DNA of 64,000 nt from VAZQ01 sp963763365 (lineage in GTDB: Bacteria; Pseudomonadota; Alphaproteobacteria; Rhizobiales; Xanthobacteraceae): NCBI GenBank assembly GCA_963763365.1, contig CAVXOE010000001.1, positions 248,001 through 312,000 on the forward strand, read 5' to 3'. The notes under the pieces are model-generated. The model saw only the letters and a list, made by a program, of their open reading frames with translations. It ran no database searches and had not been told where the DNA came from. A program made the position numbers and the translations under genes. This document shows positions 52,546-61,379 of the stretch, piece by piece. Positions within the stretch are counted from its first letter, which is position 1. Every line of letters begins with the position of its first letter.

Positions 52546-53532
52546 ATGGACCTGCGTCACGCGCGAACCTTCGTCACCGTGGCCGAACTCGGTACGGTCT
52601 CCAAGGCGGCGCTGCGCCTGCGAATTGCCCAACCTGCATTGTCCCGGCAGATCAGCGCGCTCGAGCAGGAGCTCGGTCTCAAGCTATTCGATCGTTCGGG
52701 GCGCGGCCTCGTCCTGACCGGCGAAGGCGAGCAGATGCTCAGCGATTGCCGCAGCCTTTTGAACTATGCGGTCGCCCTCGGCGAGCGAGCGGAACTGCTC
52801 CGGCGTGGCGACACCGGCGTGCTGAAGGTCGCGGCCGGCCCGCAATTCATAGACGGCGTCATGTCGAATTTCCTGCACCAATACAAAGAGCGTTTCCCCA
52901 ACGTGCAAGTCAAACTAGTCGAGGCAATTGGATGGTCCGATATTCGGGGTTTGTTGGAACGCGGCGAGATTCACCTCGGCCAGAATTTGGCAAATGCGGT
53001 TCAGGTGGGCGATCGACGATTTGAGAACCAGTTGTTGGAACCTGTAGACCAACTCGCCGCATGCCATCCAGAGATAAACCTTGGCAAGCGACTAACCATC
53101 GAGATCGAGCGCCTTGCTCCTCATCCATTGTTGATGCTGGATACGAGCTACATCTTTCGGCGGACTTTCGACGCCGCCTGCCGCCTCGCGGGGCTTGAGC
53201 CCAATATCGTGTTCGAATGCCGAACGCCGCATACCCTTCTGGCAATGGCCGAAGGCAGACATGGCGTGGCAATCGTCCCATCGACCCTACAAGCGCATCG
53301 CTACGCATTGCGTATCGTCAGACTGACCTACCAGGGAAAGCCGCTACGCGAGCCATTGGCGGTTTTTTGGGACAAGCGGCGTCCGCTGCCGCCGTATGCA
53401 ACTGCCTTCTGTCGGATGCTCTCGGTATATGCACGTGAAGTCTTTCCGATCACGCGCCCGTCTGAACCCAAGCCTGATAAGGCGTGGAAACAAGCCAAGA
53501 CGCGCAGGTCAACGGACCGCAGCTCGCCGTAA
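52546..53532 (+). CDS. LysR family transcriptional regulator
   Basis: A 328-residue LTTR. The N-terminal winged HTH is MDLRHARTFVTVAELGTVSK, then AALRLRIAQPALSRQISALE and QELGLKLFDRSGRGLVLTGE. The co-inducer domain begins near TGVLKVAAGPQFIDGVMSNF and continues FPNVQVKLVEAIGWSDIRGL. The C-terminus is extended and basic (KAWKQAKTRRSTDRSSP). Divergently transcribed from the Bug/methyltransferase pair, it is the likely activator of that unit. The inducer is unknown, but Bug proteins bind carboxylates, so a small acid is plausible. Confidence 0.93.
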   Translation: MDLRHARTFVTVAELGTVSKAALRLRIAQPALSRQISALEQELGLKLFDRSGRGLVLTGEGEQMLSDCRSLLNYAVALGERAELLRRGDTGVLKVAAGPQFIDGVMSNFLHQYKERFPNVQVKLVEAIGWSDIRGLLERGEIHLGQNLANAVQVGDRRFENQLLEPVDQLAACHPEINLGKRLTIEIERLAPHPLLMLDTSYIFRRTFDAACRLAGLEPNIVFECRTPHTLLAMAEGRHGVAIVPSTLQAHRYALRIVRLTYQGKPLREPLAVFWDKRRPLPPYATAFCRMLSVYAREVFPITRPSEPKPDKAWKQAKTRRSTDRSSP

Positions 53533-53684
53533 CTTGATCGCGCCTTCCAACGGTCGCTCTGGGTCATTCGCGACCGAGGCGATCCAGCAGCAGGTCCGGC
53601 ATGTCCAGTCATGGTCCGAAAGCGGAAGTAAAATCAGGGTATTGGCATCCGCCGCGATGGGCTTTTGCGGATTGATGGTGTCGA

Positions 53685-53775
53685 CCGGCGCGTGATTCAA
53701 GCTCCTAAACCGGAGCCTCGAATTGTCGCGGGCATCCACATCCTTCGGACGGCGATGCCCGGCCATGACGCGGAG
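53685..53775. repeat. Partial family C palindrome
   Basis: CGGGCATCCACATCCTTCGG and ATGCCCGGCCATGACG repeat the right half of the family C elements seen at about 20715-20840 and 59452-59545. It separates the LysR and hydrolase genes, which converge here. Confidence 0.65.
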
Positions 53776-53789
53776 AGAGCATCGGCCGA

Positions 53790-54711
53790 CTACGGCGCCA
53801 GGGCCTCGGCAGCTTGCGGCGAGGAGAACATCTTCGACGCGCTATGCCCGACGCCGGGCAATTCGACCTTGCGCCAGTTGAGTGTCGCGCCTGTCGCCTG
53901 CGCCGCTTTGCGCGCGGCGTCGAAGACATTGATGCCGCGGTCGTAACGCGTCTCGCCTTGCGCGACCGCTTCCCGGCTGTCGTTGAGGTTTTCGTCGCCC
54001 TCGTCTTCCTGGCCGAGGAACACCGTCACGGGCGCCGCGAGGTATTGGCGCAGATGGGCCTCGCCCTCGCCTTTGGGATAGACGCGGCCAAGCCCGTACG
54101 GGACGGCAACGCTCAGGCTGGGAAACACCCAGGTCGATGGATTGGCGACCACCATCCGCCGCGCCTCGTTCGGGAATGAACGCCGCGAGCCGGCTCAGGA
54201 ACTGGCCGCCGGCCGAATGGCCGATCATCGAATAGGCGAGCGGACGGCCCTCCTGCGTGCGCAACCAGGCCACGAGCTCGATCACCAGGCGGCCGGTCCA
54301 ACTTGCGGGAGGCTGCACGACGCCGCGATGATCGACGATACCGCCGCGCTGGTAGCGCCAGGTCGGAAACCGCTCCTTGTCGAACTTCGGTGCCACGACC
54401 AGCATGCAGAGCCGGTCGCCCAGGCTACGTGCGTAGTCGCGGTAGCGGTCGGCATTGCGGTTGAGGCCGTGAAACACCAGCAGCAGCGAGGGGTCGGGGC
54501 AGTCCGGCCGGTAGGTGTAGATCGGCAGCGCCGTGCGGCCGAGGTTGGCGGTCTGCTCGCCGGACCCTGGAGCGACCGGAGCGGCCCACGACGGCGCGTA
54601 ACATGCGAGCGACATCAGCACGGCGCCGGCGGACCGGCGAACCGCATGTCCGAGCCCGCTCCCAGGCACCAACGGGAAAGAGCCGACCGTTTTACGCAGC
54701 AGATGCAGCAT
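53790..54711 (-). pseudogene. Secreted alpha/beta hydrolase, frameshifted
   Basis: An exported hydrolase of the alpha/beta fold. A signal region (about 1-45, RRSAGAVLMSLACYAPSWAA) precedes LPIYTYRPDCPDPSLLLVFH and GLNRNADRYRDYARSLGD. The nucleophile elbow is MIGHSAGGQFLSRLAAFIP (G-H-S-A-G). The frame then breaks near 54160-54170: homologous sequence (ARRMVVANPSTWVFPSLSVA, later GVGHSASKMFSSPQAAEALAP with the catalytic His) is in the next frame. Dropping one base in CCCGAACGAGGCG restores about 306 residues. The same 13-mer is at the break in the CmcJ-like gene. Substrate unknown; it resembles polyester or lipid hydrolases. Confidence 0.8.
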
Positions 54712-54907
54712 GAGACGAACCCGCTATCCGTGATTTTCACCGCCGCCCCAGCCGGTCAAGCCGGCCTGCAACCATGCCCGCAAACCGTTGCGCAGATTAT
54801 CACGTCACCACTTGGGACAATCCGCACGAACACCGCTAGCCTACCGACATCGGAGAGTGCGCAAACGCGCAGCCGCGCATGATGGCATTGCACCGGGCGA
54901 AGGCGGC

Positions 54908-56191
54908 ATGACGGCCAGAGATTTTATCCGGCACCATTGGCTCGCGGTCGCGATGGCGCTGTTCGCGCTTGCTGTCCTGATCGCCGCGATCCTGCTGTGG
55001 CGCACGATGCCACCGCGCACCATCACCATGGCAACCGGTCCCGAGGGCGGCGCCTACCACGAGGTCGGAAAGTTCTATCGCACGATCCTGGCCCATTCGG
55101 GCGTCGATCTGCGGCTGCGGCCGACCGCCGGCGCGATGGAAAATCTTGCGCTGTTGCGCGACCCGAGTTCGGGTGTCGACGTTTCCCTGATGCAGGGCGG
55201 CACCGCCCGCGACGGCGACGCCGACAAGATCGAATCGCTCGGCACGGTGTTCTACGAGCCGCTGTGGCTGTTCTATCGCGCGCCGCTTCATCCCCTCGAC
55301 ATCGACGGCCTGCGCGGATTCAAGGTCGCGATCGGGCCGGAAGGCAGCGGTTCGCGCGTGGTGGCGCTCGATCTCCTCAAGCGCAGCGGGGTCGAGCAGG
55401 AGATCGGCGAACTGCTGTCGCTCACGCCGCAGGCCGCCGAGGAGAAGCTGCTCAACGGCGAGATCGATGCGGCGCTGCTGCTGATCTCCTGGGATTCTCC
55501 CGCAATCAAGCGGCTCCTGGCGGACGTACGTACCGAGCTTGCGAGCTTTCAGCGCGCCGACGCCTACGTCGCGCTGTTTCCATACCTGAGCAAGCTGATC
55601 GTGCCGGCCGGCGTCGCCGACCTCGCGAAAAACCAGCCTTCGACCAACGCCACGCTCGTGGCTCCGAAAGCCAGCCTCGTGGTGCGCAAGGACCTCAACG
55701 CCGCGCTGCAGTACCTGTTGCTCGATGCCGCGGTGCAGATTCATTCCGGGCCGGGGATTTTCCAGCGCGCCGGCCAATTCCCGGCGGCCGAGCCACTCGA
55801 CGTTCCGCTCAGCGACGAGGCGTTGCAGTTCTACAAATCCGGACGGCCGTTCTTGCGGAACTATCTGCCGTTCTGGATGGCGGCCTGGGTCGGCCGTTTC
55901 CTCTTCCTGCTCATCCCGGTGCTCGGCGTGCTCTACCCGCTGATGCAATTCATGCCGGCCGTCTACGACTGGACGATGCGGCGCAAGATCACGCGCATCT
56001 ATGGCGAGCTGCGGCTGCTGGAATTCCAGATGGAATCCCACGCACCACCCGACACCGCCGCGATGACCGAGCGGCTGGACACGATCGAACAACAGGCCAA
56101 CCACCTGCGCATGCCGATCGGCTATGCGGGACTGCTTTACCTGCTGCGCGATCATATCGCGCTGGTGCGCCGGCGCCTGACGCAGAAGTAA
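54908..56191 (+). CDS. TAXI family TRAP-type solute-binding protein with membrane anchors
   Basis: A 427-residue protein of the TAXI (TRAP-associated extracytoplasmic immunogenic) family. One N-terminal helix (AVAMALFALAVLIAAILLW) tethers it, then the binding domain: ITMATGPEGGAYHEVGKFYR, LRPTAGAMENLALLRDPSSG, DVSLMQGG, FKVAIGPEGSGSRVVALDLL. A C-terminal membrane segment (AAWVGRFLFLLIPVLGVLYP) and a soluble coiled tail follow, which ordinary TAXI proteins lack. GAAGG lies before ATG 54908. No TRAP permease is adjacent, so it may work with a distant permease or act as a membrane-bound sensor. Confidence 0.85.
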   Translation: MTARDFIRHHWLAVAMALFALAVLIAAILLWRTMPPRTITMATGPEGGAYHEVGKFYRTILAHSGVDLRLRPTAGAMENLALLRDPSSGVDVSLMQGGTARDGDADKIESLGTVFYEPLWLFYRAPLHPLDIDGLRGFKVAIGPEGSGSRVVALDLLKRSGVEQEIGELLSLTPQAAEEKLLNGEIDAALLLISWDSPAIKRLLADVRTELASFQRADAYVALFPYLSKLIVPAGVADLAKNQPSTNATLVAPKASLVVRKDLNAALQYLLLDAAVQIHSGPGIFQRAGQFPAAEPLDVPLSDEALQFYKSGRPFLRNYLPFWMAAWVGRFLFLLIPVLGVLYPLMQFMPAVYDWTMRRKITRIYGELRLLEFQMESHAPPDTAAMTERLDTIEQQANHLRMPIGYAGLLYLLRDHIALVRRRLTQK

Positions 56192-56257
56192 CAGCCTGCT
56201 CAAACGACATCGCCCGCTTTCGCGGGCGACGACAGAGCAGATGGCGCATACTTAAGG

Positions 56258-56767
56258 CTAGCGCGTTACGACAACCTTGGTGCCGACGCTGACGCGGCTG
56301 TAGAGGTCAAGGATGTCGCTGTTGTGCATGCGGATGCAACCGTAGGACACGAAGCCGCCGATCGAGCCCGGATCGTTGGTGCCGTGGATGGCGTACTGAT
56401 CGACGCTCAACGTCATGGCCGCCGCGCCCATCGGATTTTTCGAGCTGCCGCCCGGAATGACGGCGGGAAGGCTGGGCTTGTCGTGCCGAACCTCATCGGG
56501 CGGCGACCACGCCGGCTTGAGATACTTGCCGTTGACGTAGCTCACGCCCGACCAGGTCTTGCCGGCCCTGCCGACACCGACCGTGTAGGACTTGGTCTGG
56601 CCGTTGCCGAGCACGAGATAGAGCCGGCGTTCGTTCGTCTTCACCACGATGGTGCCGGGCTCGTAGCTCGACAGCGCGGTCTCGCGCGCCTGTGCGGTCG
56701 ATCCGGCCACGGCCACCAGCGCCTGCACGGCGACGGCGGCGATAAGCAATTGAATGGTCCTGCGCAT
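56258..56767 (-). CDS. L,D-transpeptidase (YkuD)
   Basis: A 169-residue periplasmic enzyme that cross-links peptidoglycan at meso-DAP residues or attaches lipoprotein. It has a signal (about 1-27, MRRTIQLLIAAVAVQALVAV then AGSTAQA) and a YkuD domain: GTIVVKTNERRLYLVLGNGQ, SYTVGVGRAGKTWSG, and the catalytic YAIHGTNDPGS (His128) and SYGCIRMHNSD (Cys144). Length fits the minimal YbiS-type. ATG 56767 follows GGAG; an upstream ATG (56869) would add a polar tail and is rejected. Rhizobiales carry many such paralogues and use LD cross-links heavily. Confidence 0.93.
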   Translation of the reverse strand: MRRTIQLLIAAVAVQALVAVAGSTAQARETALSSYEPGTIVVKTNERRLYLVLGNGQTKSYTVGVGRAGKTWSGVSYVNGKYLKPAWSPPDEVRHDKPSLPAVIPGGSSKNPMGAAAMTLSVDQYAIHGTNDPGSIGGFVSYGCIRMHNSDILDLYSRVSVGTKVVVTR

Positions 56768-57055
56768 CTTCAACTCCGACCCTGACCCGGCCCGCGGCGG
56801 ATCACCCGCGCGAGGTCCCGGACTGTTGAACGCGAGAAGCTGCACGTCGGCGCCCGTAGCGCCATTCACGATGCTGCTCGCGACATTGGCCTCAGATCGA
56901 GCGAAGGACCGGCATGGAAAGCCCCGAACCCCGCCCAGAAGGTTAGTCGCCGCCCGCGCGGCTTTGGTTCAGGGCGCTCCGGAGCGCATCGCCGCCAAGG
57001 TTTCCCAAACGGAAACCGTTGGAAATATCACAATAATACAATAGCTTACGGCGCC

Positions 57056-57868
57056 ATGCAGAATCCCGCGTCACCGTTGGCAAATCGCATGATCGAGAAC
57101 CCGCATTTCCGGGCGGCCGCCGGCCCTTTGCTGGCGCTTGGCCTCTGGGCGTCATCCGCCCACCCGGTCCGCGCTGACGGCGAGGCCGAATTCCTCGCCG
57201 GCACCACGAAATCATGTCCGCGATGCGCGCTCGAACAGGCGGCCTTGAAGCGGCGCGATCTCTCCAGCGCGGACCTGTCGGGCGCGAAGCTGGCGCGCGC
57301 CGTGCTGCATCGCGCGCAGCTCGCTCGCGCCAAACTTACGGGGGCCGACCTGACCGAGGCCAACCTCAACAAGACCGATCTGAAGTACGCGTCCCTTGCC
57401 GAGGCGACGCTTGCGGGTGCCATGCTCTACGAGGCGGACCTTGCGCTCGCCGATCTTACCGGCGCCACGCTCGTCGACATCAAGGCCGGGAAGGCGCGCA
57501 TGGTCCGCGCAACGCTCGACCGCGCGCAGATGAAAGAGGCCATCCTCACCGGTGCGCGCCTTGACGACGCGTCGTTGCGTCACGCGCAACTGCCCGGCGC
57601 GAACCTCGTCGGGGCCTCTCTGCGCCGCGCCACCATGGAAGGCGCCGATCTGAACAACGCCGGCCTGGTGGACGCGGTGTTGACCGAAGCGAACCTCAAG
57701 GGCGCCAACCTGTCGGGCGCCGACCTGATGGGCGCAGATCTGACCGGGGCCAATCTTGCCGGAGCGGATCTCGACACGCGCCTGACCGGCGCCAATCTCA
57801 CGGGCGCTGTACTCGACGGCGCAAAGTTCACCGGCGCCCTCATGCCGGACGGCCGCACGCACGATTGA
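57056..57868 (+). CDS. Exported pentapeptide-repeat protein
   Basis: A 270-residue protein. Residues 1-41 hold a signal-like stretch (AGPLLALGLWASSAHPVRAD) followed by a CPRC pair (TTKSCPRCALEQA). From about residue 60 it is a run of pentapeptide repeats (A[D/N]LXX), for example LSSADLSGAKLARAVL, LTGADLTEANLNKTDLKYAS and GANLSGADLMGADLTGANLA, which form a right-handed quadrilateral beta-helix. Roughly 35-40 repeats are present. The last part DTRLTGANLTGAVLDGAKFT closes the coil. No DNA-gyrase-mimic features are seen. Function unknown. Confidence 0.88.
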   Translation: MQNPASPLANRMIENPHFRAAAGPLLALGLWASSAHPVRADGEAEFLAGTTKSCPRCALEQAALKRRDLSSADLSGAKLARAVLHRAQLARAKLTGADLTEANLNKTDLKYASLAEATLAGAMLYEADLALADLTGATLVDIKAGKARMVRATLDRAQMKEAILTGARLDDASLRHAQLPGANLVGASLRRATMEGADLNNAGLVDAVLTEANLKGANLSGADLMGADLTGANLAGADLDTRLTGANLTGAVLDGAKFTGALMPDGRTHD

Positions 57869-57919
57869 CGCTGCCGCCTGCGCGCCAAGGCACGCACCTC
57901 TTTCCACATGGCGCGCTCG

Positions 57920-58080
57920 GCCCCTCCTCCCGCGAAGCGGTGGGGAGGGGTTGGGGGTGGGGGGCTGTTTGCCGCGGATTTGGTTAGATGGTGACGTGCA
58001 GTGCGGTGAAATCCCCCCACCCCGGCGAGCTTCGCTCGCCGACCCTCCCCACCACTCGCTGCGCTCGCGGGGGGGGTAGC
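57920..58080. repeat. Long inverted repeat, family A (second copy)
   Basis: CCCCTCCTCCCGCGAAGCGG and TGGGGAGGGGTTGGGGG on the left pair with CCCTCCCCACCACTCGCTGC and GCTCGCGGGGGGG on the right, matching the element at about 1490-1640. It lies between the pentapeptide and cytochrome c genes, which converge. Confidence 0.8.
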
Positions 58081-58131
58081 TGCGGCGCGACGGTGATCGC
58101 ATCAACTTTCGAACGATCCCTTCGACTGACG

Positions 58132-58627
58132 TCAGGGCCTGGGCGGATAGTTCTGGCAGGAGCGCGCGGCCTGGCCGAAGGCCTCATGGCACTCCTCGCG
58201 CGTGATCGCGCCGCGGCCGATGAATTTCGCCAGAAGATAATCGGCGACCGCCTCGATCTCGCGCTTCTGCAAGGTCGAGCCTGGCGGCAAGGTCGGCGTA
58301 TTCGCGCCAAGCTCCGCCTCGGTGATGTCGTAGCAGCGCTTGTCGGAGTAGGCGTCCTCGTCGAAGCGCGGCATCGGCGTGCCGGGACGGCCGCACTGGA
58401 TCACCTCAATCAGTTGCGCGCGGTTGAGGAAGCTCTTGCGCAGATCGGCCGCGCCGCCGTTCGACTGCGGCTCGCCTGCCCCGTCGCCCGCCCAGCCGTG
58501 GCAGAACGCGCACTGCGCCTTGTCCAGATAGAGTTCTGCGGCCATAGGAATCGTCTTGCGCGAGGCACGCGCCGGTCGTGACGCAGAGCAACGCGATTGC
58601 GATTCCGATCTGTCGAGACAAATGCAT
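58132..58627 (-). pseudogene. Cytochrome c family protein, frameshifted signal peptide
   Basis: A small c-type cytochrome of about 164 residues. The signal MHLSRQIGIAIALLCVTTGA ends CLAQ in one frame; the mature part PMAAELYLDKAQCAFCHGWA (CAFCH haem site) and later PRFDEDAYSDKRCYDITEAE is in the adjacent frame. One extra base in GATTCCT near 58551 joins them if removed. Axial Met candidates include TPMPRF. The gene lies on the same strand as the two PQQ dehydrogenase genes upstream, with one opposite gene between, and could carry electrons from them. PQQ-dehydrogenase clusters usually include a dedicated cytochrome c. Confidence 0.8.
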
Positions 58628-58721
58628 CCCATCCTCATGTCACGCCCCGCCGGCTTTCGCCGGCTCGCCCCGGTCCTATATCATCTCGAAAGCTGAGCGT
58701 CCTCCTTGAGTGGAATCGCGC

Positions 58722-59429
58722 ATGACCCGTACCGCATTGCTGGCTGCCGTCGGCTGCCTTGCGAGTGTTGCGCTCGCGGGTGACGCCGTGGCGCAGCTAC
58801 AACCGAGTCGGCCGGAGGTGTGGGACCTGCGGCTCGGCACGACGGCCGACAATCTGCCGGATGCCTTTTCCGACTATGCCTGCGGCACGAATGGCGGACC
58901 GCCCTCGCGGCAGCTCAATGGGTGGAAGGAGTTCCGCCGCTGCCGGCCCGAAGCAACCGGGCTGCGCGAAGTCTATTTCCGCTACGACGACGAGCTCGAG
59001 TACTGGGCCAAGGCCAACAATTTCACTACCGAGATCGAGCGGTTTTCCGGTACCCGCGTGTACGGCTTCCCGGTCGTGCTGTCGGCGCTATTCGACGAGC
59101 AGGGTGTCCTCGCGGGACTGCGCATCGTCAGCGATCCGCGCGACACCGCGCGGCGGCGCGAGGATGCCCACTCGCTGCGCAATTTCCTCACCGCGCGCTT
59201 CGGCCGCGACGGCTGGGACTGCGCCGACCATCCGCTCGAGGACGGCGAGGCCCCGGTCGGCCGCACATTCATCAAGCAGAGCTGCAGCAAGGCGATCCCG
59301 GCAGTCGGCATCGCCACGTTGCGCACCAGCTATTACCGCAAGAAGGGTCAGAGCGAGTTCGACCCGCAGTCCGGCCGCGAAACGAAGGACCAGTTCGAGA
59401 GCATGGTGCGCTTTGAATTGCTCAGATGA
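58722..59429 (+). CDS. Exported protein of unknown function next to PQQ dehydrogenases
   Basis: A 235-residue protein with a signal peptide (MTRTALLAAVGCLASVALAG, cleavage near DAVAQ). The mature part has recognisable conserved-looking stretches: WDLRLGTTADNLPDAFSDYA, CGTNGGPPSRQLNGWKEFRR, REVYFRYDDELEYWAKANNF, RVYGFPVVLSALFDEQGVLA and a C-terminal QFESMVRFELLR. Four Cys could form disulfides. It lies between the cytochrome c gene and the convergent PQQ dehydrogenase genes, so a role in that system is plausible but not shown. I do not recognise the family. Confidence 0.7.
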   Translation: MTRTALLAAVGCLASVALAGDAVAQLQPSRPEVWDLRLGTTADNLPDAFSDYACGTNGGPPSRQLNGWKEFRRCRPEATGLREVYFRYDDELEYWAKANNFTTEIERFSGTRVYGFPVVLSALFDEQGVLAGLRIVSDPRDTARRREDAHSLRNFLTARFGRDGWDCADHPLEDGEAPVGRTFIKQSCSKAIPAVGIATLRTSYYRKKGQSEFDPQSGRETKDQFESMVRFELLR

Positions 59430-59451
59430 TAAGACAGTGCTGGCGCAAATC

Positions 59452-59545
59452 TCGTCATGGCCGGGCTTGTCCCGGCCATCCACGTCTTGCTTGCCGCACT
59501 GGAGAAAGACGTGGACGCCCGGCACAAGGCCGGGCATGACGGTGT
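59452..59545. repeat. Palindromic repeat, family C
   Basis: GTCATGGCCGGGCTTGTCCC and GGCCATCCACGTC on the left, GACGTGGACGCCCGGCACAA and GGCCGGGCATGAC on the right. It sits between two convergent genes (the exported unknown and the second PQQ dehydrogenase) and could terminate both. Confidence 0.8.
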
Positions 59546-59552
59546 CAGCTGA

Positions 59553-61253
59553 CTAAAGCCCGAAGACAAAGATCATGGTCGCCTGCGAGTGGGTTTTCAT
59601 CTCCGGCGAGCGCGTGAGCTTGTTCTTGGCATTGCGCCACAGCCCCGACGCGATGGCGATGTACTGCTTGCCGTCGACCGAGTAAGTCATCGGCGGCGCG
59701 TTGAAGCCGGTACCGACATTGATCGACCACAGCTCTTCGAGCGTCTGGTCGTCGAGCGCGACGATCGTGCCGTCCAGCAGCGCGGTCACGGCCACGCCGC
59801 CCGCCGTCGTCAGCACGCCGGCGGAATTCGGATACGGCAGGTCCTTGCGGCCCTTCTGCTCGCCGGTCGTCGGATCGACCTTGACGATGCTCGATGTGAG
59901 CCGCTCCGGGTTGACGTAGCTACCGCCGGCGAACTTGCCCTTCACGTGCGCCGCATGGTCGGGCGAGATGTCGGAGCAGCCCTCGACGCTCGGGACATAC
60001 AGCATCTTCGTCTTCGGGCTGTAGGACGACGGCCAGAAGTTGTTGCCGCCCGATTGATCGGGGCAGACGCGACGCGACACCTTGTCGGCATTCACGTTCG
60101 CCGGCTCGGCATAGATCTGCAGGTCCTTGCTCGGATCGTAATCGACGGGCTTGCCGGTCTTCGGATCGATGCCCTTGGTCCAGGTGACCTTGCCGACATA
60201 CTGGCCGGCCTTGAGGAACTGGCCGTTCAGCCGGTCGAACGTGTAGTTGAAGCCGTTGCGGCCGGGATGCGTGACGATCTTGCGATCTTCGCCATCCACC
60301 TTGGTGTCGATGAGGATGTGCGTACCGGTCTCGTCGTAGTCGCGGCTGTCGTTTGGCGTGTACTGGAAGTACCACTCCATCTTGCCGTTCGCGACGTTGA
60401 AGGCGATCGCGCTGCTGGTGAACAGGTTGTCGCCCGGACGGTAGGACGCGTCATAGCCCGGGACCGGATTGCCGGAGCCCCAGTAGGTCAGATTGGTCTG
60501 CGGATCGTAGGAGCCCGTGACGTAGAAAGCGCCACCGCCGGTCTGCCAGGCGTTGTTCTTGTCCTTCCAGGTCTCGCTGCCGGGCTCGCCCGGCGCCGGC
60601 ACCGCGAAGGTCTTCCACTTCACGTTGCCGGTCTTCGGATCGAGCGAGACGATCCAGTCGCGCACGCCCTGATCGCCGCCGGAAGCGCCGACGATGATGT
60701 CGTCCTTGAGCGCGAGCGGCGCCGACGACAGTTCGACTTCCGGCTGATCGCGCAGGTTCTTGTCCCAGACGACCTTGCCGGTTTCCTTGTCGGTCGCGAT
60801 CACGCGGCCGTCCTTGCCGGTGGTCGAGATCACGAGGTTGTTCCAGAGCGCGACGCCGCGATGGCGGCCGTATTTCTCCTGGCCGGGGTCCATCTTCCAC
60901 AGCGTGCGGCCGTGCGTACCGGAACGTACATCGATCTTGTAGACCGCGCCCCAGCCGTCGACCACGTACATGAAGCCGTCTTCGACCAGCGGCGTTGCCT
61001 CCAGCGCCTCGTTCGGCGAGGTGCCGCCGATCGCGATGGCGAATTTGAGCTTCAGGTTCTTGACGTTCGACTTGTTGATCTGGTCGAGCACCGAATGGCG
61101 CTGCGCGGCATAGTCGTTATGCACCATGAGCCAGTTGTTCGGCTCGGGCTTGAGCAGGCGCTCGTAGGTCACGTCGGCGGCATTTGCCATCGACGTGCCC
61201 GCGAGCAATGCGCTCGCGAAGGCCGCAAGCGCGGCCGCTGATTTGGTGTTCAC
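59553..61253 (-). CDS. PQQ-dependent alcohol dehydrogenase, lanthanide-type signature (second copy)
   Basis: A 566-residue periplasmic quinoprotein (eight-bladed propeller) of the methanol/ethanol dehydrogenase family. A signal (1-26) precedes ADVTYERLLKPEPNNWL. ETWKDKNNAWQTGGGAFYVT, YWGSGNPVPGYDASYRPGDN and the catalytic NDSRDYDETG follow; Asp305 is the base and Asp307 the extra Asp of lanthanide-dependent enzymes (DYD). Asn262 fits the Asn ligand, but the usual Glu ligand (GAELGVRG) is Asp194 here (GGDQGVRD). The normal vicinal Cys-Cys pair is absent (GRHRGVALW). It is a close paralogue of the upstream gene, 126 bp away. Alcohol substrate unknown. Confidence 0.88.
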   Translation of the reverse strand: MNTKSAAALAAFASALLAGTSMANAADVTYERLLKPEPNNWLMVHNDYAAQRHSVLDQINKSNVKNLKLKFAIAIGGTSPNEALEATPLVEDGFMYVVDGWGAVYKIDVRSGTHGRTLWKMDPGQEKYGRHRGVALWNNLVISTTGKDGRVIATDKETGKVVWDKNLRDQPEVELSSAPLALKDDIIVGASGGDQGVRDWIVSLDPKTGNVKWKTFAVPAPGEPGSETWKDKNNAWQTGGGAFYVTGSYDPQTNLTYWGSGNPVPGYDASYRPGDNLFTSSAIAFNVANGKMEWYFQYTPNDSRDYDETGTHILIDTKVDGEDRKIVTHPGRNGFNYTFDRLNGQFLKAGQYVGKVTWTKGIDPKTGKPVDYDPSKDLQIYAEPANVNADKVSRRVCPDQSGGNNFWPSSYSPKTKMLYVPSVEGCSDISPDHAAHVKGKFAGGSYVNPERLTSSIVKVDPTTGEQKGRKDLPYPNSAGVLTTAGGVAVTALLDGTIVALDDQTLEELWSINVGTGFNAPPMTYSVDGKQYIAIASGLWRNAKNKLTRSPEMKTHSQATMIFVFGL

Positions 61254-61289
61254 TGTCGCCTCCCTGAGTTGTTCTTTTCGTAACTTGCC

Positions 61290-61372
61290 GGATTCACTCC
61301 GCCGCGGTCGTGCTGAGGAGCCGTGCGCCGCATCCGGCCTCCGGCGGTCTGCTCCTCAGGACGAGGCCGGGG
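61290..61372. repeat. Palindromic repeat, family G, between the two PQQ dehydrogenase genes
   Basis: GGTCGTGCTGAGGAGCCGTG on the left opposes GGTCTGCTCCTCAGGACGAG on the right, with a GGCCTCCGGCGG core. It lies within the 126-bp gap of the tandem dehydrogenases and may uncouple their expression. Confidence 0.6.
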
Positions 61373-61379
61373 CGGCGTC

